A DNA stretch of 13,467 nt from NCBI GenBank assembly GCA_030147325.1, contig JASLAA010000021.1:1-13467 (forward strand). The letters run 5' to 3'. Numbering within the stretch: the stretch's first letter is position 1; the number at the start of each line of letters is the position of its first letter. The notes beneath the pieces were generated by a model. The model had not been told where the DNA came from and did no database searches. It worked only from the letters and a program-made list of their open reading frames with translations. This DNA comes from Arthrobacter sp. (lineage in GTDB: Bacteria > Actinomycetota > Actinomycetes > Actinomycetales > Micrococcaceae). Below, in pieces: positions 12,505 to 13,467 of the stretch. The position numbers and the translations under genes were made by a program.

Positions 12505-13467
12505 GTGGACATGAGGAACACCTGGTTGAGGGTCGTGTTGCCCGTCATCGTCGTGCTGATCTGGCTGGTCGGCGCAGCGGTGGGCGGACCGACCTTCGGG
12601 CGACTCGAGGAGGTTTCGAGCAACGACCAGGCGTCATTCCTGCCTGCCAGCGCCGAGTCCACGGAAGCCGGCGAGTTCCAGCAGCGATTCAGTGATTCGG
12701 ACGCCGTCCCTGCCGTCATCGTCGCCGAATCGGACACGGCCATCGCCGCACCGGAGCTGGCCTCCTATGCCGAACTCGCTGCTACGCTCGCCGCGGTCGA
12801 CGGACTCGAGCCGCCGGCCGAAGGGCAGCCCGCTGTCGTGGGACCCGTTTCATCCGAGGACGGCCTCGCGGTGCAGTACATCGCGTTCGTCTCCGCCGAC
12901 GCCGAACTCTCCGAGGTGGTCGGCGCACTGCGGGACGTCCTGACGGCGGAGTTGCCCGACGGCGTCACCGGATACGTCACAGGTCCGGCGGGTTTCACCA
13001 ACGACCTCGTGGCCGCGTTCGGAGGGATCGACGGCATCCTGCTCGGAGTAGCGCTCGGAGCGGTGTTCGTCATCCTCCTGGCGGTCTACAGATCCGTGGT
13101 GCTGCCGTTCCTCGTCCTCCTGACCTCGGTGTTCGCGCTGGCGACGTCGATCCTCCTCGTCTTCGGCTTCGCGAAGCTGGACTGGATCCAGCTCAGCGGC
13201 CAGAGCCAGGGCATCCTGTCCATCCTCGTGATCGGAGCGGCAACGGACTACGCCCTGCTGCTCGTCGCCCGGTTCCGGGAGGCGTTGGCGGACAACGAAA
13301 CGCCCTGGGATGCCATGCGGGTCGCCTATCGGGGTTCGGTGGAGCCCATCCTCGCGTCCGGCGCCACGGTCATCCTCGGCCTGCTGTGCCTGCTGTTCTC
13401 CGACCTCAACTCGAACAGGAGCCTGGGGCCGATCGCCGCGATCGGCATCGTCTTCTCCCTCGGCGCG
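12505..13467 (+). CDS. MMPL family transporter (partial, C-terminus off the right edge)
   Basis: The frame is open for 321 residues to the window end, so less than half of a typical ~700-residue MMPL protein is present. These RND-superfamily pumps export lipids or drugs using the proton gradient. Helix 1 is at about 8-27, followed by SSNDQASFLPASAEST, the conserved start of the extracellular domain (about 38-53). After this domain, helices cluster at about 178-196, 200-224, 237-256 and 280-297. GAATDYALLLVARF contains D248-Y249, the family's proton-relay pair. GTG at 12505 has GGAAGG five bases upstream; the ATG at 12511 is an alternative with worse spacing. It is divergent from marR, whose product probably represses it. 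The substrate is unknown. Confidence 0.92.
   Translation, partial: MDMRNTWLRVVLPVIVVLIWLVGAAVGGPTFGRLEEVSSNDQASFLPASAESTEAGEFQQRFSDSDAVPAVIVAESDTAIAAPELASYAELAATLAAVDGLEPPAEGQPAVVGPVSSEDGLAVQYIAFVSADAELSEVVGALRDVLTAELPDGVTGYVTGPAGFTNDLVAAFGGIDGILLGVALGAVFVILLAVYRSVVLPFLVLLTSVFALATSILLVFGFAKLDWIQLSGQSQGILSILVIGAATDYALLLVARFREALADNETPWDAMRVAYRGSVEPILASGATVILGLLCLLFSDLNSNRSLGPIAAIGIVFSLGA

Noticed and set aside
1..13467. CRISPR array, tRNA, transposon, phage or attachment site
   Set aside because: I saw no regular direct repeats, tRNA cloverleaf, transposase motif or integrase on either strand. All substantial frames are explained by housekeeping or transport genes.

Overview
The window is high-GC and densely coded, with strictly bacterial architecture: stop/start overlaps, Shine-Dalgarno sites, TPP and SAM riboswitches. 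The gene families and the actinobacterial style of the SAM aptamer suggest an Arthrobacter-like member of the Micrococcaceae. That placement is inferred from protein style and was not tested by a search.

Left part (1-3450). A DUF4235-type small membrane protein runs off the left edge on the minus strand. Divergent from it, a TPP riboswitch (383-488) precedes a three-gene ECF vitamin transporter on the plus strand: ykoE (substrate-binding S component), ykoD (two fused ATPases) and ykoC (EcfT). The genes are joined by a GTGA and an ATGA overlap. The ykoE ribosome binding site lies in its own hairpin, so TPP probably controls translation of thiamine (or thiamine-pyrimidine) uptake.

Middle (3503-6316, minus strand). 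A polar-amino-acid ABC importer (lipoprotein receptor, permease, ATPase) converges on the ECF operon. About 205 bases upstream of the receptor start is a previously unlabelled RNA element that I read as a SAM-IV or SAM-I/IV riboswitch. A good promoter sits just upstream of it. The riboswitch implies that the importer brings in methionine or a related sulfur compound.

Right-centre (6316-12413, minus strand). A tightly packed gene series reads marR, methyltransferase, low-molecular-weight phosphatase, LysE/RhtB exporter, kinase-PabB fusion, a small Arg-rich ORF, an HPt-like protein without its histidine, and pabC. PabB and PabC convert chorismate to 4-aminobenzoate for folate. The PabB here carries an extra N-terminal P-loop kinase domain of about 200 residues. 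A terminator-like hairpin follows pabC.

Right edge. An MMPL-family membrane transporter starts at 12505 on the plus strand, divergent from marR, and runs off the window. The short marR/mmpL intergenic region is locally AT-rich. It holds a perfect spaced inverted repeat, a strong marR promoter and a -10 box for mmpL, so MarR probably regulates both genes. There are no tRNA or rRNA genes, CRISPR arrays, transposases or phage genes.
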